Origin: Photobacterium sp. CCB-ST2H9
GTDB lineage: Bacteria; Pseudomonadota; Gammaproteobacteria; Enterobacterales; Vibrionaceae
Length of the DNA stretch: 64,000 nucleotides
Direction of reading: 5' to 3'
Assembly: GCF_023151555.2 (NCBI RefSeq)
Contig: NZ_CP100425.1
Span: 2,666,001 to 2,730,000 of the forward strand
Under the pieces are notes generated by a model, which was not told the origin of the DNA, made no database searches, and saw only the letters and a program-made list of their open reading frames with translations. Made by a program: the position numbers and the translations under genes. This document shows positions 41,192-52,656 of this stretch, one piece after another (positions within the stretch are counted from its first letter, which is position 1; every line of letters begins with the position of its first letter).

Positions 41192-43045
41192 CTAAACCTC
41201 ATCAATCGAATGACCGGCCAGTGCCTCGCGAATGGATTTATCCATCCGGCGCGCAGCAAATTCCTGGCTCGCTTTATCTGTTTTCTTAATACCGGCTTCA
41301 ATCGCACGCGGGTCATCCCCCTGACGTAATTGAACCAGCTCCATCATGACAGCTTCCAGTGCATCACGCTCAGCTTTCGACAACAGTTGGTCACCGTCGG
41401 CAGCCAGCGCAGAGATCAATCCCTCAAGAACACGGTCCGCTTCAACCCGCTGCTCGGCCAGTGCCCGCGCATCTTTATCTTCCCGTGCGTGGGCCATGGA
41501 ATCACGGATCATACTGGCGATTTCGTTATCCGTCAGGCCATATGAAGGTTTCACCTGAATCGACGACTGAACGCCAGAGCTTTTCTCCATCGCCGTGACT
41601 GACAGCAAGCCATCCGCATCCACCTGATAGGTAACACGAACATGAGCTGCACCGGCAGCCATCGCCGGGATACCACGCAGTGTAAAGCGGGCCAGAGAAC
41701 GGCAATCTGCCACCATCTCACGTTCACCCTGAACGACATGAACAGACATCGCAGTCTGGCCGTCTTTGAACGTGGTGAATTCCTGAGCACGGGCAACCGG
41801 AATCGTGGTATTACGCGGAATAATTTTTTCAATCATACCGCCCATGGTTTCAATCCCCAGAGACAAAGGGATCACGTCCAGCAGCAGCATTTCAGAATCA
41901 GGTTTGTTCCCCGCCAGAATGTCGGCCTGAATGGCTGCACCAATCGCGACCACTTTATCCGGGTCAATTGAGGTCAGCGGCGTTTTGCCGAAGAAGTCTC
42001 CGACCAGATCACGGACCAGCGGTACACGGGTTGAACCGCCAACCATCACGGTTTCAATCACTTCATCCAGCTCAACACCAGCATCTTTCACGGCCCGGCG
42101 GCAAGACATCAGCGTCTTTTTCACCAGAGGCTGAATCAGTGCATCAAACTCGGCACGGGTGATTGTTCCCTGCCAGCCCAGCACCTCGATCTCAGTACTG
42201 TCATGATCGGTCAGCGCAATCTTGGCTACAGTTGACACATCGTGCAGTGCACGACGCTCAGAGGCGGTCAGTGCTGCACTATGGCCGCTCTGTGTCAGAA
42301 TCCAGTCCGCCAGCAGGTGGTCAAAATCATCGCCGCCCAGTGCCGTATCACCGCCAGTCGCCAGAACCTCAAACACGCCTTTCGACAAGCGGAGAATTGA
42401 AATATCAAAGGTTCCGCCGCCCAGGTCGTAAACCGCAATCACCCCTTCCTGGCCCGAATCCAGACCATAGGCAATCGCCGCAGCCGTCGGCTCATTCAGC
42501 AGTCGTAAAACTTTCAGATCAGCCAGTGCTGCTGCATCTTTGGTCCCCGCTCGCTGCGCGTCATCAAAGTAAGCCGGAACCGTAATAACAACCCCTTCCA
42601 GATCGCCACCCAGCGTTGCTTTCGCACGTTCACTCAGGTGTTTCAGGATCTCAGCAGAGACCTGAACCGGGTTTACCTTCCCGCGACGGGTCACCAGTTG
42701 CGGCAAACCAGATTCTGAAGCCTCAAACTGATATGGCAAATTCGGATAACGTTGCCGGATATCTTCCAGTGAACGTCCCATCATCCGTTTCACGGAAATA
42801 ATGGTGTTCGACGGGTCCTGTTGTGCCAGTTCTCTGGCAGTTTCACCGACGCGAATAACCTGCTCGTCATAGTGAACAACAGAGGGCAGAATCGACTTGC
42901 CTTGTTCATCCGGCAGCGTCTCAGCTACACCGCTGCGTACGGCGGCAACAAGGGAGTTGGTAGTACCCAGATCAATCCCCACCGCCAGTTTATGTTCATG
43001 CGGTGCAGCACTTTGACCGGGTTCAGCAATCTGTAACAGTGCCAT
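41192..43045 (-). CDS. hscA: Hsp70-type chaperone HscA
   Basis: 617 aa, the usual Isc-specialised Hsp70. Releases the cluster from IscU in an ATP cycle with HscB. ATPase domain (about 20-385) with [31 protein letters not shown] and [12 protein letters not shown], then the substrate-binding domain that recognises the LPPVK motif of IscU, then an alpha-helical lid ending in GHSIDEV. It lies 42 nt after hscB and runs almost into fdx. Confidence 0.97.
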   Translation of the reverse strand: MALLQIAEPGQSAAPHEHKLAVGIDLGTTNSLVAAVRSGVAETLPDEQGKSILPSVVHYDEQVIRVGETARELAQQDPSNTIISVKRMMGRSLEDIRQRYPNLPYQFEASESGLPQLVTRRGKVNPVQVSAEILKHLSERAKATLGGDLEGVVITVPAYFDDAQRAGTKDAAALADLKVLRLLNEPTAAAIAYGLDSGQEGVIAVYDLGGGTFDISILRLSKGVFEVLATGGDTALGGDDFDHLLADWILTQSGHSAALTASERRALHDVSTVAKIALTDHDSTEIEVLGWQGTITRAEFDALIQPLVKKTLMSCRRAVKDAGVELDEVIETVMVGGSTRVPLVRDLVGDFFGKTPLTSIDPDKVVAIGAAIQADILAGNKPDSEMLLLDVIPLSLGIETMGGMIEKIIPRNTTIPVARAQEFTTFKDGQTAMSVHVVQGEREMVADCRSLARFTLRGIPAMAAGAAHVRVTYQVDADGLLSVTAMEKSSGVQSSIQVKPSYGLTDNEIASMIRDSMAHAREDKDARALAEQRVEADRVLEGLISALAADGDQLLSKAERDALEAVMMELVQLRQGDDPRAIEAGIKKTDKASQEFAARRMDKSIREALAGHSIDEV

Positions 43046-43087
43046 TATCCATCCTGTGGGCTTTAAGTGGGTAATGTTTCATAGAAA

Positions 43088-43603
43088 TCAGTCGAACAGC
43101 GTTTCTTCCAGACGCTCGACTTCATGGCGCAGCTTATCAATAAATTTCAGTTTTCTGACTGCATCAGCGGCAGGTTCCCATTCACCGGCTTCCAACAGCT
43201 GTTGCAATTCAGCAAGCTGAGCTTTTTGTAAACTCACAGCCTGCTGATCAAAATCAAACAGAGCGGCATGTGGATCATCTGATTCAGGAATCTCTTCCAG
43301 CGCCTCGCGCAGCTCCATCTGTTGCATCAGAAACTCTGGGTCCTGCAACGTTTGCTGCTCGGCGCGAATATCCACCCCATTTTCAGCCAACATATATTCA
43401 GCGCGACTGACCGGATTTTTCAGGGTCTGGAAAGCATCATTGATCTGTGCAGCTTTCTGAACCGACATCAGGCGGTCACGCTCAGAAGCGGTCGCAAAGT
43501 TATCCGGGTGGAAACGGCGCTGCAATTCACGGAAGCGAGTGGCAAGAAGGCTACCGTCCAATTCAAACTGGAAAGGTAGCCCGAAGAGTTCGAAATGATT
43601 CAT
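43088..43603 (-). CDS. hscB: J-domain co-chaperone HscB
   Basis: 171 aa. Brings IscU to HscA and stimulates its ATPase. The J domain is N-terminal with the HPD motif in RRFHPDNFATASERD (near residue 32), and the C-terminal three-helix part (about 90-171) binds IscU. Starts MNHFELFGLPFQFELDGSLL, as in relatives. It lies 81 nt downstream of iscA, the widest gap in the first part of the operon apart from that before iscX. Confidence 0.96.
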   Translation of the reverse strand: MNHFELFGLPFQFELDGSLLATRFRELQRRFHPDNFATASERDRLMSVQKAAQINDAFQTLKNPVSRAEYMLAENGVDIRAEQQTLQDPEFLMQQMELREALEEIPESDDPHAALFDFDQQAVSLQKAQLAELQQLLEAGEWEPAADAVRKLKFIDKLRHEVERLEETLFD

Positions 43604-43684
43604 ATGGCGTCTGATATCGGTTTACAAGCAAAAGGCGCGGTGCAGATTGTCCGCGCCCAGGCAATGCCTTGATCTCAGCAAATG

Positions 43685-44008
43685 TTAGACGTTGAAGCTT
43701 TCACCACAACCACACTCACTGGAGACATTCGGGTTGTTGAATTTGAAGCCTTCATTCAAACCTTCTTTGGCGAAATCCAGCTCTGTGCCTTCGAGGTACA
43801 CCAGACTTTTGGCATCGACGATAATTTTAACGCCGTTTTGCTCAAACACCTGATCACCTTCGTCAAGCTCATCAACAAACTCAAGGACATAGGCCATACC
43901 AGAGCATCCTGAGGTACGAACACCCAGACGCAGGCCAATGCCTTTGCCTCGATTTTCCAGAAAAGCCGACACACGGTCCGCTGCCGCTTCAGTGATGGTA
44001 ATGGCCAT
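43685..44008 (-). CDS. iscA: A-type Fe-S carrier IscA
   Basis: 107 aa. Carries iron or clusters to target apoproteins. The three ligands are visible: Cys in [10 protein letters not shown] and the pair in SECGCGESF at the C-terminus (expected positions 35, 99 and 101). The frame extends to a TTG at 44017, but the ATG at 44008 gives [13 protein letters not shown], the family start, with AAGGG ahead. Confidence 0.96.
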   Translation of the reverse strand: MAITITEAAADRVSAFLENRGKGIGLRLGVRTSGCSGMAYVLEFVDELDEGDQVFEQNGVKIIVDAKSLVYLEGTELDFAKEGLNEGFKFNNPNVSSECGCGESFNV

Positions 44009-44028
44009 AAACAACAACCCTTATTTCA

Positions 44029-44415
44029 TTAATTGCTTGGATGTTTCTTTTTGTAATCGCTGACTGCTGCCTTGATAGCGTCCTCAGCCAGAATCGAGCA
44101 GTGTACCTTCACAGGCGGCAGTTCCAGCTCTTCTGCAATAGCAGAGTTTTTAATCGCTGCAGCTTCGTCCAGGGTCTTCCCTTTTACCCACTCGGTAATC
44201 AGTGAGCTGGACGCGATTGCAGAGCCGCAACCGTAAGTTTTAAAGCGTGCATCCTCAATGATACCTTCATCAGAGACCTTGATTTGCAGCTTCATCACGT
44301 CGCCACAGGCTGGTGCACCGACCATACCGCTACCGACGTTTTTGTCATTCTTGTCAAATGAGCCCACGTTACGCGGGTTCTCATAATGATCAATTACTTT
44401 GTCACTATATGCCAT
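44029..44415 (-). CDS. iscU: Fe-S cluster scaffold IscU
   Basis: 128 aa. The scaffold on which clusters are built. Cluster cysteines are in GAPACGDVMK, TYGCGSAIASS and VHCSILAED; the HscA recognition motif LPPVK directly precedes the last one. The frame extends upstream to 44463, overlapping iscS, but GAGGAAAC ahead of the ATG at 44415 and the family start MAYSDKVIDHYENPRNVG fix the start. It lies 32 nt after iscS. Confidence 0.97.
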   Translation of the reverse strand: MAYSDKVIDHYENPRNVGSFDKNDKNVGSGMVGAPACGDVMKLQIKVSDEGIIEDARFKTYGCGSAIASSSLITEWVKGKTLDEAAAIKNSAIAEELELPPVKVHCSILAEDAIKAAVSDYKKKHPSN

Positions 44416-44447
44416 GGTAGTTTCCTCGAATTCGTGCAGACGGCAAC

Positions 44448-45662
44448 TTAGTGGTGCGCCCACTCAACTGTGTTCAGATCGATTCCCTCTTTGTACATAT
44501 CCCAAAGCGGTGACATCTCACGCAGTTTTTCGACTGCGGTACGGATTTGCGAAATTGCGTAGTCTACTTCTTCCGCCGTTGTGAATCGACCGAAAGAGAA
44601 ACGGATTGAGCTGTGGGCCAGTTCATCATCCAGACCCAGTGCACGCAGCACATAAGAAGGCTCCAGACTTGCCGAAGTACAGGCAGAACCGGAAGAAACA
44701 GCCAGATCTTTCAGCGCCATCAGCAGTGACTCACCTTCAACAAAAGCAAAGCTGATGTTCAGGTTGTTTGGCAGACGCTGCTCAAGGTCACCGTTCACCG
44801 TCATGGCTTCGATATCTTTCACGCCTTCCAGCAGGCGGTTACGCAGTGCCAGCGCATGCTGACGGTCTTGTTCCATTTCTTCTTTCGCGATACGGAACGC
44901 TTCGCCCATACCCACGATTTGGTGCGTTGCCAGAGTACCAGAACGCATACCACGCTCATGACCACCACCGTGCATTTGAGCTTCCAGGCGGATACGCGGC
45001 TTACGGCGAACATACAGTGCGCCAATGCCTTTCGGGCCGTAAATCTTGTGTGCAGACAGTGAAATCAGGTCAACTTTCATTTCCTGAACGTCGATTGGCA
45101 GCTTACCCGCAGACTGGGCAGCATCCACGTGGAAAATCACGCCATTTTCACGACACATTTCACCAATCGCAGTGATATCCTGAATCACACCAATTTCGTT
45201 GTTCACATGCATGATCGAAACAAGAATCGTGTCTTCACGCATTGCATCACGCAGCTTAGCCAGGTCAATCAGGCCGTTCGATTCAGGTTCCAGATAGGTA
45301 ACTTCGAAGCCTTCACGCTCCAGTTGGCGGCAGGGATCCAGTACCGCTTTGTGCTCGGTTTTGCAGGTAATGATGTGCTTCCCTTTCTTCGCATAGAAGT
45401 GGGCCACACCTTTAATCGCCAAGTTATCAGATTCCGTCGCGCCTGAAGTAAATACAATCTCACGTGGATCGGCATTCAGCAGGTCAGCCACTTGCTCACG
45501 GGCTGTATCGACTGCTTCTTCGGCCTGCCAGCCAAAACGGTGTGAACGGGAGGCCGGGTTACCGAAGTTTCCGTCCATGGTCAGGCATTGCATCATTTTT
45601 TCAGCAACACGTGGGTCTGCAGGGCAAGTAGCGGAATAATCAAAATATATTGGCAGTTTCAT
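44448..45662 (-). CDS. iscS: Cysteine desulfurase IscS
   Basis: 404 aa. A PLP enzyme that takes sulfur from cysteine for Fe-S clusters, tRNA thiolation and other uses. The PLP-lysine is in [18 protein letters not shown] and the active-site cysteine in [31 protein letters not shown] and [15 protein letters not shown] are typical. The frame opens at 45713, but GGAGA before the ATG at 45662 and the start [12 protein letters not shown] match IscS. The third codon group reads YSATCPADP where E. coli has YSATTPVDP, a minor change. Confidence 0.97.
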   Translation of the reverse strand: MKLPIYFDYSATCPADPRVAEKMMQCLTMDGNFGNPASRSHRFGWQAEEAVDTAREQVADLLNADPREIVFTSGATESDNLAIKGVAHFYAKKGKHIITCKTEHKAVLDPCRQLEREGFEVTYLEPESNGLIDLAKLRDAMREDTILVSIMHVNNEIGVIQDITAIGEMCRENGVIFHVDAAQSAGKLPIDVQEMKVDLISLSAHKIYGPKGIGALYVRRKPRIRLEAQMHGGGHERGMRSGTLATHQIVGMGEAFRIAKEEMEQDRQHALALRNRLLEGVKDIEAMTVNGDLEQRLPNNLNISFAFVEGESLLMALKDLAVSSGSACTSASLEPSYVLRALGLDDELAHSSIRFSFGRFTTAEEVDYAISQIRTAVEKLREMSPLWDMYKEGIDLNTVEWAHH

Positions 45663-45693
45663 CTTCATCTCCAAAAACACGGGCCGCTGGGCG

Positions 45694-46200
45694 CTAGGAG
45701 CGAACATCGACACCTATAGTGGCGCTGTCGTGTGTATTCTTATGTCCAAAAGACGACTTCTGAAGGCGTTGTTCCTGACGGTCTGAAATCTCGAGTACGT
45801 CATTGTCCTGCATCAGTTCACCCAGGGTGATATTGTTCAGGAAGTCACTGATACGGGTGCTGAGATCATGCCAGAGCGTATGAGTCAGGCAACGGACGCC
45901 TCCCTGACAGTCTCCTTTACCATGGCATTTCATGGCATCGACAGACTCGTCAACGGCAGCAATCACAGTCCCGACTGCAATCTGGTTCGCATCATCACCC
46001 AAACGATAACCACCGCCGGGACCGCGGACACTCGCAACCAGACCGGCTTTACGCAAGCGAGCAAATAACTGCTCCAAATAAGACAGTGAAATCCCCTGAC
46101 GTTCTGAAATATCAGCCAGAGGGACTGGACCTTCCTGAGAATGCAGAGCGACGTCTAACATGGCCGTCACTGCATACCGTCCTTTTGATGTCAATCTCAT
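45694..46200 (-). CDS. iscR: Fe-S cluster regulator IscR
   Basis: 168 aa. An Rrf2-type repressor: with a [2Fe-2S] cluster it represses isc, and apo-IscR controls other promoters. Winged helix in the first 80 residues ([36 protein letters not shown]) and cluster cysteines in [18 protein letters not shown] (matching 92, 98 and 104). It is the first gene of the operon iscR-iscS-iscU-iscA-hscB-hscA-fdx-iscX, and two type-1 IscR boxes lie upstream, so it is autoregulated. Confidence 0.97.
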   Translation of the reverse strand: MRLTSKGRYAVTAMLDVALHSQEGPVPLADISERQGISLSYLEQLFARLRKAGLVASVRGPGGGYRLGDDANQIAVGTVIAAVDESVDAMKCHGKGDCQGGVRCLTHTLWHDLSTRISDFLNNITLGELMQDNDVLEISDRQEQRLQKSSFGHKNTHDSATIGVDVRS

Positions 46201-46233
46201 AACACACCGCTACCAACTCGAATCTATGGCAGC

Positions 46234-46262
46234 AGTGTCGCATACCTGACTAAAATGGTCAA
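46234..46262 (-). promoter_or_regulatory. Predicted iscR promoter
   Basis: On the minus strand TTGACC (46257-46262) and GACACT (46234-46239) have a 17-bp spacer, with an extended TGC just before the -10. The first IscR box overlaps the -35 and spacer, the arrangement needed for repression. Confidence 0.75.
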
Positions 46263-46266
46263 GTAT
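46242..46266. promoter_or_regulatory. IscR type-1 box, proximal
   Basis: This 25-bp site fits 24 of 25 positions of the type-1 pattern (ATA-S-YY-GACT-R-WWW-Y-AGTC-RR-S-TAT) when read on the minus strand. It overlaps the predicted iscR promoter. Confidence 0.85.
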
Positions 46267-46291
46267 ATACCTGAGTAAATTAGTCAGGTTT
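46267..46291. promoter_or_regulatory. IscR type-1 box, distal
   Basis: A second 25-bp site, 23 of 25 positions by the same pattern, directly abutting the first so that their centres are 25 bp apart. E. coli iscR also has tandem sites. Confidence 0.8.
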
Positions 46292-46310
46292 TATCCTGTT
46301 CATTCACAAA

Positions 46311-47042
46311 CTATTTCTTCAATCCGGCAAGGGATTTTTGTACCGAAGACAAGATGCCGCGCAGGATATTCAGCTCCTGCTCTTCTGGTCTGGCGCGCAC
46401 GAAAAGGCGACGAAGTTTGGCCATGACCATGCCGGATCGATTACTGATGAACTGCGTCTGTTCCATGACATCATTCAGATGATCAAAGAAGCGCTCAAGT
46501 TCCTCTGTTCTCGGGTATTCTGGCTGAGCTTCGGCCGGAAAAGCCTGAGCCTCTTTATCCAGATAAGCCATGCGTACTTCATAACTGATTGTCTGAACCG
46601 CCATCGCCAGATTCAGTGAACTGTATTCTGGGTTAGCAGGAATATACACATGACAATGACATTTTTGCAGCTCTTCATTGGTCAGACCAATACGTTCACG
46701 GCCAAACAGCAAAGCAACCGGCCGAGACGCGGCTTCCTGAACAGCCTTAACACCACACTCTCGCGGGTTCAGTTGGGGCCATTCTAAAGTACGGGAACGC
46801 GCACTGGAACCAACCACCAAACCACAGTCAGCAATTGCTTCATCCAGGCTGTTCACAATACGGGCGTTCTCAACGATATCCGCAGCACCGGCAGCCAGCG
46901 CAATGGCCTGGCCATCAATTTCGCAGGCCGGTTCCACGAGAACCAGTTCACTCAGGCCCATCACTTTCATGGCGCGAGCCGCCGAACCAATATTGCCTGA
47001 ATGGGATGTGCCCACCAGCACCACGCGAATTTGATCTAACAT
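46311..47042 (-). CDS. trmJ: tRNA (cytidine/uridine-2'-O-)-methyltransferase TrmJ
   Basis: 243 aa. A SPOUT methyltransferase modifying position 32 of several tRNAs. The knot motifs are visible: [20 protein letters not shown] at the start, [20 protein letters not shown] and [20 protein letters not shown]. The frame extends upstream to 47090, but [14 protein letters not shown] at 47042 matches the family start. No strong Shine-Dalgarno is visible. It is divergent from suhB and lies just downstream in reading direction of nothing else; iscR follows 110 bp further on. Confidence 0.93.
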   Translation of the reverse strand: MLDQIRVVLVGTSHSGNIGSAARAMKVMGLSELVLVEPACEIDGQAIALAAGAADIVENARIVNSLDEAIADCGLVVGSSARSRTLEWPQLNPRECGVKAVQEAASRPVALLFGRERIGLTNEELQKCHCHVYIPANPEYSSLNLAMAVQTISYEVRMAYLDKEAQAFPAEAQPEYPRTEELERFFDHLNDVMEQTQFISNRSGMVMAKLRRLFVRARPEEQELNILRGILSSVQKSLAGLKK

Positions 47043-47232
47043 GAGAGCGTGTTTTCCAACTCCGATTCCAAAACCGGGGGATTCTAGCACAGCCTGTCAT
47101 AAAGTGGGGAAAACATTGTAAAAGAGGCTGAGCTTTCAATGCCCGGACAAAAAATAACCACTTCCTTTTTGTACAGGCTCTGATATACTCGCCGCCGCTT
47201 TTTAGTTCTTTAACATCCGTTGGGAAGATCCT

Positions 47233-48033
47233 ATGCATCCGATGCTAAATATCGCGATCCGTGCTGTGCGTAAAGCCGGTGACCATGTCGCTAAGTCTTT
47301 AGAAAAACCACAAGGCATTGAAGTCAGTAAAAAAGGCAACGACGTTGTCACCAATATCGACAAAGAAGCAGAAGCTATCATTATCGATACGATTCTGAAG
47401 TCTTATCCTGATCACTGCATCGTCGGTGCAGAGTCCGGCACAAAGGAAGGCCGTGACAAAGAATGTCAATGGATCATCGACCCGGTGGATGGCACTCAAA
47501 ACTTCGTTCGCGGCTTACCGCACTTTGCGATTTCTGTTGCGCTGCGTATGCGCGGCCGTACTGAAATTGCCGCTGTATACGATCCTTCCCGTAACGAACT
47601 GTTCACTGCAACCCGTGGTTCTGGCGCACAGCTGAACAACCAGCGTATCCGTGCTTCTCAGCCACGTAACCTGACTGGTACGATTCTGGCGACCAGTCTA
47701 CCTTTCGCTGCAAAACAGCACGCGGAAAGCTTCGCAAAAATCCAGCAAGCTATGTTTGTTGATTGTGACGACATGCGTCAGTCTGGTTCAACTTCACTGG
47801 ATCTGTGCTACCTGGCAGCCGGCCGTGTTGACGGCGTATTCAAGCTGGGTCAGAAGCCTTGGGAAATGGCGGCTGGTGAACTGATTGCCCGCGAAGCCGG
47901 CGCAATTTGCACCGACTTCACCGGTAACACCAATTACCTGACTTCGGGCAACATTGTTGCGGGTAACGTTCGTGTCGTGAAACCAATCCTGACCAAAATC
48001 CGTGAACACGGCAGTGAAGCGCTGAATAAATAA
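47233..48033 (+). CDS. suhB: Inositol-1-monophosphatase / Nus-complex partner SuhB
   Basis: 266 aa. Hydrolyses inositol monophosphates; in E. coli it also joins the rRNA antitermination complex. Metal-binding motifs are intact: GAESGTKEG, WIIDPVDGTQNFVRGLPHF, and the C-terminal KPWEMAAGELIAREAGA. ATG at 47233 with GGGAAG upstream; divergent from trmJ over 190 bp that must hold both promoters. A strong bidirectional terminator follows. Confidence 0.96.
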   Translation: MHPMLNIAIRAVRKAGDHVAKSLEKPQGIEVSKKGNDVVTNIDKEAEAIIIDTILKSYPDHCIVGAESGTKEGRDKECQWIIDPVDGTQNFVRGLPHFAISVALRMRGRTEIAAVYDPSRNELFTATRGSGAQLNNQRIRASQPRNLTGTILATSLPFAAKQHAESFAKIQQAMFVDCDDMRQSGSTSLDLCYLAAGRVDGVFKLGQKPWEMAAGELIAREAGAICTDFTGNTNYLTSGNIVAGNVRVVKPILTKIREHGSEALNK

Positions 48034-48050
48034 GTCTGACACTGACATAC

Positions 48051-48084
48051 AAAAAGCCCCGGCAAGAATGCCGGGGCTTTTTTT
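48051..48084. terminator. Bidirectional terminator between suhB and secF
   Basis: Stem AAAAAGCCCCGGC / GCCGGGGCTTTTT with a 6-nt loop and T-runs on both strands; it can end suhB (plus) and the yajC-secD-secF transcript (minus). Confidence 0.93.
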
Positions 48085-48138
48085 ATGCTTCAACTTCAGC
48101 CATCACGACAGCCCGAACATGCCAGGCCATCGGATTCA

Positions 48139-49086
48139 TTAAGGCATCGCGTCGAATTCTTCGCCTTCTTTTTCCACTTTTGGTGGCATCAGGTGCTCAC
48201 GGGTAATTCCCAGTTTCAGCGCCAGTGCAGAAGCCACGTAGATGGAAGAATAAGTACCGACCGTAATACCAATCAGCAATGCTGTTGCAAAGCCATGGAT
48301 CATGGTGCCGCCTTTCAGGAACAAGGCAATCACCACGAACAATGTCGTGCCGGAAGTGATCAGGGTACGGCTTAAAGTCTGAGTGATCGAATTGTTCATC
48401 ACTTCTGACGGACCGCCCTTGCGCATCTTCCGGAAGTTCTCACGAATCCGGTCAAAGACAACGATGGTATCGTTGAGTGAGTAACCGACAACCGTCAGCA
48501 AGGCCGCCACAATTGTCAGGTCCACTTCAATCTGCATCAGTGAGAAAATACCAATTGTGATGATCACATCGTGAGCCAGTGCCAGAACCGCACCAGCTGC
48601 AAGACGCCATTCAAAACGAATCGATACGTACAAAAGAATACAGATCAGCGACACCAGAATTGCCAGGCCACCCGCTTCGGCCAGCTCATCGCCCACATTC
48701 GGGCCAACAAATTCAATCCGGCGCATTTCAACATTCTGGTGCGTCCCGTTACGCAACGCATCCAGCACCTGGTTGCCCAGTGTTTCACCGGCCACACCAT
48801 CACGCGGCTGAAGACGGACCATGACATCACGGGCCGTACCGAAGTTCTGCACAATCGCATCATCGAAGCCAGCGGATTCCAGCGACGTCCGGATCTTGCC
48901 CAGATCGGCCGGCTGTTCAAAGCCCACTTCAATCAGGGTTCCGCCGGTAAAGTCCAGCCCCCAGTTCATCCCTTTGGTGACCACCACGCCAATTGACGCA
49001 ATGATCATGACCGCAGACAGAACGAAGGCCAGTTTCGACCAACGCATAAAGTCGATCACTTTATCCGCTTTCAAGATTTGAAACAT
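48139..49086 (-). CDS. secF: Protein translocase subunit SecF
   Basis: 315 aa inner-membrane protein of SecDF-YajC, which uses the ion gradient to pull secreted proteins across after SecA/SecYEG. Six membrane helices: one at residues 17-37, a periplasmic domain (about 40-130), then five near 138-290. The conserved LDFTGGTLIEVGF, LNDTIVVFDRIRENFRK and TSGTTLFVVIALF motifs are present. Twelve nt after secD. Its C-terminus is short and acidic (EGEEFDAMP). Confidence 0.97.
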   Translation of the reverse strand: MFQILKADKVIDFMRWSKLAFVLSAVMIIASIGVVVTKGMNWGLDFTGGTLIEVGFEQPADLGKIRTSLESAGFDDAIVQNFGTARDVMVRLQPRDGVAGETLGNQVLDALRNGTHQNVEMRRIEFVGPNVGDELAEAGGLAILVSLICILLYVSIRFEWRLAAGAVLALAHDVIITIGIFSLMQIEVDLTIVAALLTVVGYSLNDTIVVFDRIRENFRKMRKGGPSEVMNNSITQTLSRTLITSGTTLFVVIALFLKGGTMIHGFATALLIGITVGTYSSIYVASALALKLGITREHLMPPKVEKEGEEFDAMP

Positions 49087-49098
49087 GTCAGCGTCTCC

Positions 49099-50943
49099 TT
49101 AGATCGACAGCTTATCGATACGTTTACCGCCATACAGCAGGTTCACCAGCATCCGGGTGCCTACAATGGCTGTAAACATAGAGGTCAGAATACCGATCGA
49201 CAGGGTCACGGCGAAGCCTTTAATGGCGCCAGTCCCCACAGCGAACAGAATAATCGCGGTGATCAGTGTGGTGATATTGGCATCTGCAATTGTGCTGAAT
49301 GCATTCGCATAACCCTGCTGAATTGCCTGCTGCGGGCTGCGGCCTTCGCGAATTTCTTCCCGGATCCGCTCAAAAATCAGCACGTTCGCATCTACCGCCA
49401 TACCGACCGTCAGGACAATACCGGCAATTCCCGGCAACGTCATGGTCGCCCCCGGAATCATCGACATCACGCCAATAATCAGCACCAGGTTCATGGCCAG
49501 TGCCAGGTTGGCGATCAGGCCGAACTTACGGTAATAAAGCAGAGTAAACAACATAACGGCAACCATACCCCAGATACAGGCCTGGATACCCATGTCGATA
49601 TTTTGCTGACCCATAGACGGGCCGATCGTGCGCTCTTCCACAATGGAAATAGGTGCAATCAGGGCACCGGCACGCAGTAACAGCGCCAGGTTATGCGCTT
49701 CTGCCTGAGTATCAATTCCGGTAATCCGGAAATTCCGGCCCAGTGCAGTCTGAATCGTCGCCTGGTTAATGACTTCTTCATGTTTCTCCAGAATCACTTT
49801 CCCTTCCGGAGAACGCTTGCCGCTGTCTTTATATTCAATAAACAGCGTCGCCATCAGCTTGCCCACGTTATTGCGTGAGAAAGCCGTCATCTTGTTCCCA
49901 CCTTCACTATCCAGCGAGATGTTGACCTGCGGACGACCATACTCATCATTGCTGGAGCTGGCATCCGTAATGTGTGAACCTTCCAGAATCACTCGTTTTT
50001 TCAGCACAACAGGATTACCGTCACGGGAACGCTTCACTTCACTGCCCGGCGGAACACGGCCGGAAGCAGCCGCGGCCAGATCGGCACTGCCGTCCACTTC
50101 GCGGAATTCCAGTGTTGCCGTGGCACCCAGAATTTCTTTCGCGCGCGCTGTATCCTGAACACCCGGCAGCTCAACCACAATGCGGTTTGCACCCTGACGC
50201 TGAACTAATGGTTCAGCCACACCCAGCTCATTCACACGGTTACGCAGAATGGTAATGTTCTGAGCCACGGCATAATTACGGATTTCCTGCATGCGGGCTT
50301 CACTGAAGCTGGCTTTCAATGCGAAGCCGCTGCCTTCAATGAACAGCATGTCCGGATGTAATTTCGAGAGTTCTCGTTTGGCCTGCTGAACTTGCTCGTC
50401 GTTACGCAGACGAATTTCGACACCATTGTCTTTGATGCTGATTGCGCGGTAACGAATGCGGGCTTCACGAAGCTCAGAACGGAAAGTGTCTTCCTGCTGA
50501 CTCAGCAGTTTTTCCATGGCAGCATCCATATCCACTTCCATCAGGAAGTGCACACCGCCACGCAGGTCCAGGCCAAGTTTCATTGGCGTGGCACCCAGGC
50601 TTTCCAGCCACTGCGGTGTTGATGGTGCCAGGTTCAGCGCAACAACATAGTTGTCGCCGAGAAATTGATTCAGTAAATCGCGGGCACTGATTTGAGTCTC
50701 AGTGTCTTTGAAGCGGACCAGAATAGCCCCGTTTTCGAATGCGACAGATTTATAGGAGAGATTATCTTGATTAAGTTGCTCGGTCACCGTATCCAGCGTG
50801 GACATCTCTACCGAGGCGCCACGCGCCCCGGAGATTTGGATCGCTGGATCTTCACCGAACACATTGGGAAGCGCATAAAGCAAACCGATCAGCAGTGCGA
50901 ACACCACCATCAGGTTCTTCCACAAGGGATACCGGTTTAACAC
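49099..50943 (-). CDS. secD: Protein translocase subunit SecD
   Basis: 614 aa. Partner of SecF. One N-terminal helix ([20 protein letters not shown]), the P1 periplasmic base and head domains (about 35-440; [35 protein letters not shown]), then five helices. The [17 protein letters not shown] motif in TM4-TM5 carries the channel aspartate. Start is a GTG with AAGGA upstream. It lies 25 nt after yajC and 12 nt before secF. Confidence 0.97.
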   Translation of the reverse strand: MLNRYPLWKNLMVVFALLIGLLYALPNVFGEDPAIQISGARGASVEMSTLDTVTEQLNQDNLSYKSVAFENGAILVRFKDTETQISARDLLNQFLGDNYVVALNLAPSTPQWLESLGATPMKLGLDLRGGVHFLMEVDMDAAMEKLLSQQEDTFRSELREARIRYRAISIKDNGVEIRLRNDEQVQQAKRELSKLHPDMLFIEGSGFALKASFSEARMQEIRNYAVAQNITILRNRVNELGVAEPLVQRQGANRIVVELPGVQDTARAKEILGATATLEFREVDGSADLAAAASGRVPPGSEVKRSRDGNPVVLKKRVILEGSHITDASSSNDEYGRPQVNISLDSEGGNKMTAFSRNNVGKLMATLFIEYKDSGKRSPEGKVILEKHEEVINQATIQTALGRNFRITGIDTQAEAHNLALLLRAGALIAPISIVEERTIGPSMGQQNIDMGIQACIWGMVAVMLFTLLYYRKFGLIANLALAMNLVLIIGVMSMIPGATMTLPGIAGIVLTVGMAVDANVLIFERIREEIREGRSPQQAIQQGYANAFSTIADANITTLITAIILFAVGTGAIKGFAVTLSIGILTSMFTAIVGTRMLVNLLYGGKRIDKLSI

Positions 50944-50968
50944 TGAGAAGATCCTTCAAAGCCATAAA

Positions 50969-51304
50969 TTACAAAGATTTCATGGTGCCTTTTGGTAGCA
51001 CGGCAGAAACAAAATCCTTTTTGATCGTAACTTCAGTTGTGTCGTTCAGCGCGATCACAATGTAGTCATTTTCTTCTGAAACTTTCGTGATCTTGCCGAC
51101 CAGACCGCCGTTTGTCAGAACTTCATCACCTTTACCCATCGAGGCCATCAGGTTCTTATGCTCTTTCACCCGTTTCGCCTGCGGACGGTAAATCATAAAG
51201 TAGAAAATAACCGCAAACAGGGCCAGCATGATGAACAGCTGCATGCCGCCACCTTGTGGTGCACCTTCGGCAGCTGCGTGTGCCTGAGAAATAAAAAGAC
51301 TCAT
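50969..51304 (-). CDS. yajC: Preprotein translocase accessory subunit YajC
   Basis: 111 aa. One membrane helix (about 23-42, LFIMLALFAVIFYFMIYRP) and a small cytosolic SH3-like domain (GDEVLTNGGLVGKITKV). It associates with SecDF. First of yajC-secD-secF, 21 nt after tgt, so the whole tgt-yajC-secD-secF set may be one transcript. Confidence 0.96.
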   Translation of the reverse strand: MSLFISQAHAAAEGAPQGGGMQLFIMLALFAVIFYFMIYRPQAKRVKEHKNLMASMGKGDEVLTNGGLVGKITKVSEENDYIVIALNDTTEVTIKKDFVSAVLPKGTMKSL

Positions 51305-51325
51305 TTATTCACGTCCTCGTTATAG

Positions 51326-52492
<1,167 letters not shown>

Positions 52493-52539
52493 TCAGTTGA
52501 CCCAAGATAAATGCAAAAGGCCATCGCCTGATGCACTGT

Positions 52540-52583
52540 GATCTCAGCGAGATCGCAAACTGTCCGGCCCAAAGCCAGACAGT
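52540..52583 (-). other. Two adjacent hairpins between queA and tgt
   Basis: GATCTC / GAGATC (52540-52554) and a longer stem ACTGTC-C-GGC / GCC-A-GACAGT (52559-52583). The second is followed on the minus strand by only three T, so it is at best a weak terminator after queA. Confidence 0.45.
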
Positions 52584-52656
52584 GAATTCATTAAAAAGTT
52601 CGGATTTTCCAGTTATCAGGCACCAAACTGTGTCCTACAGCCGGAAATTTGCCCGC

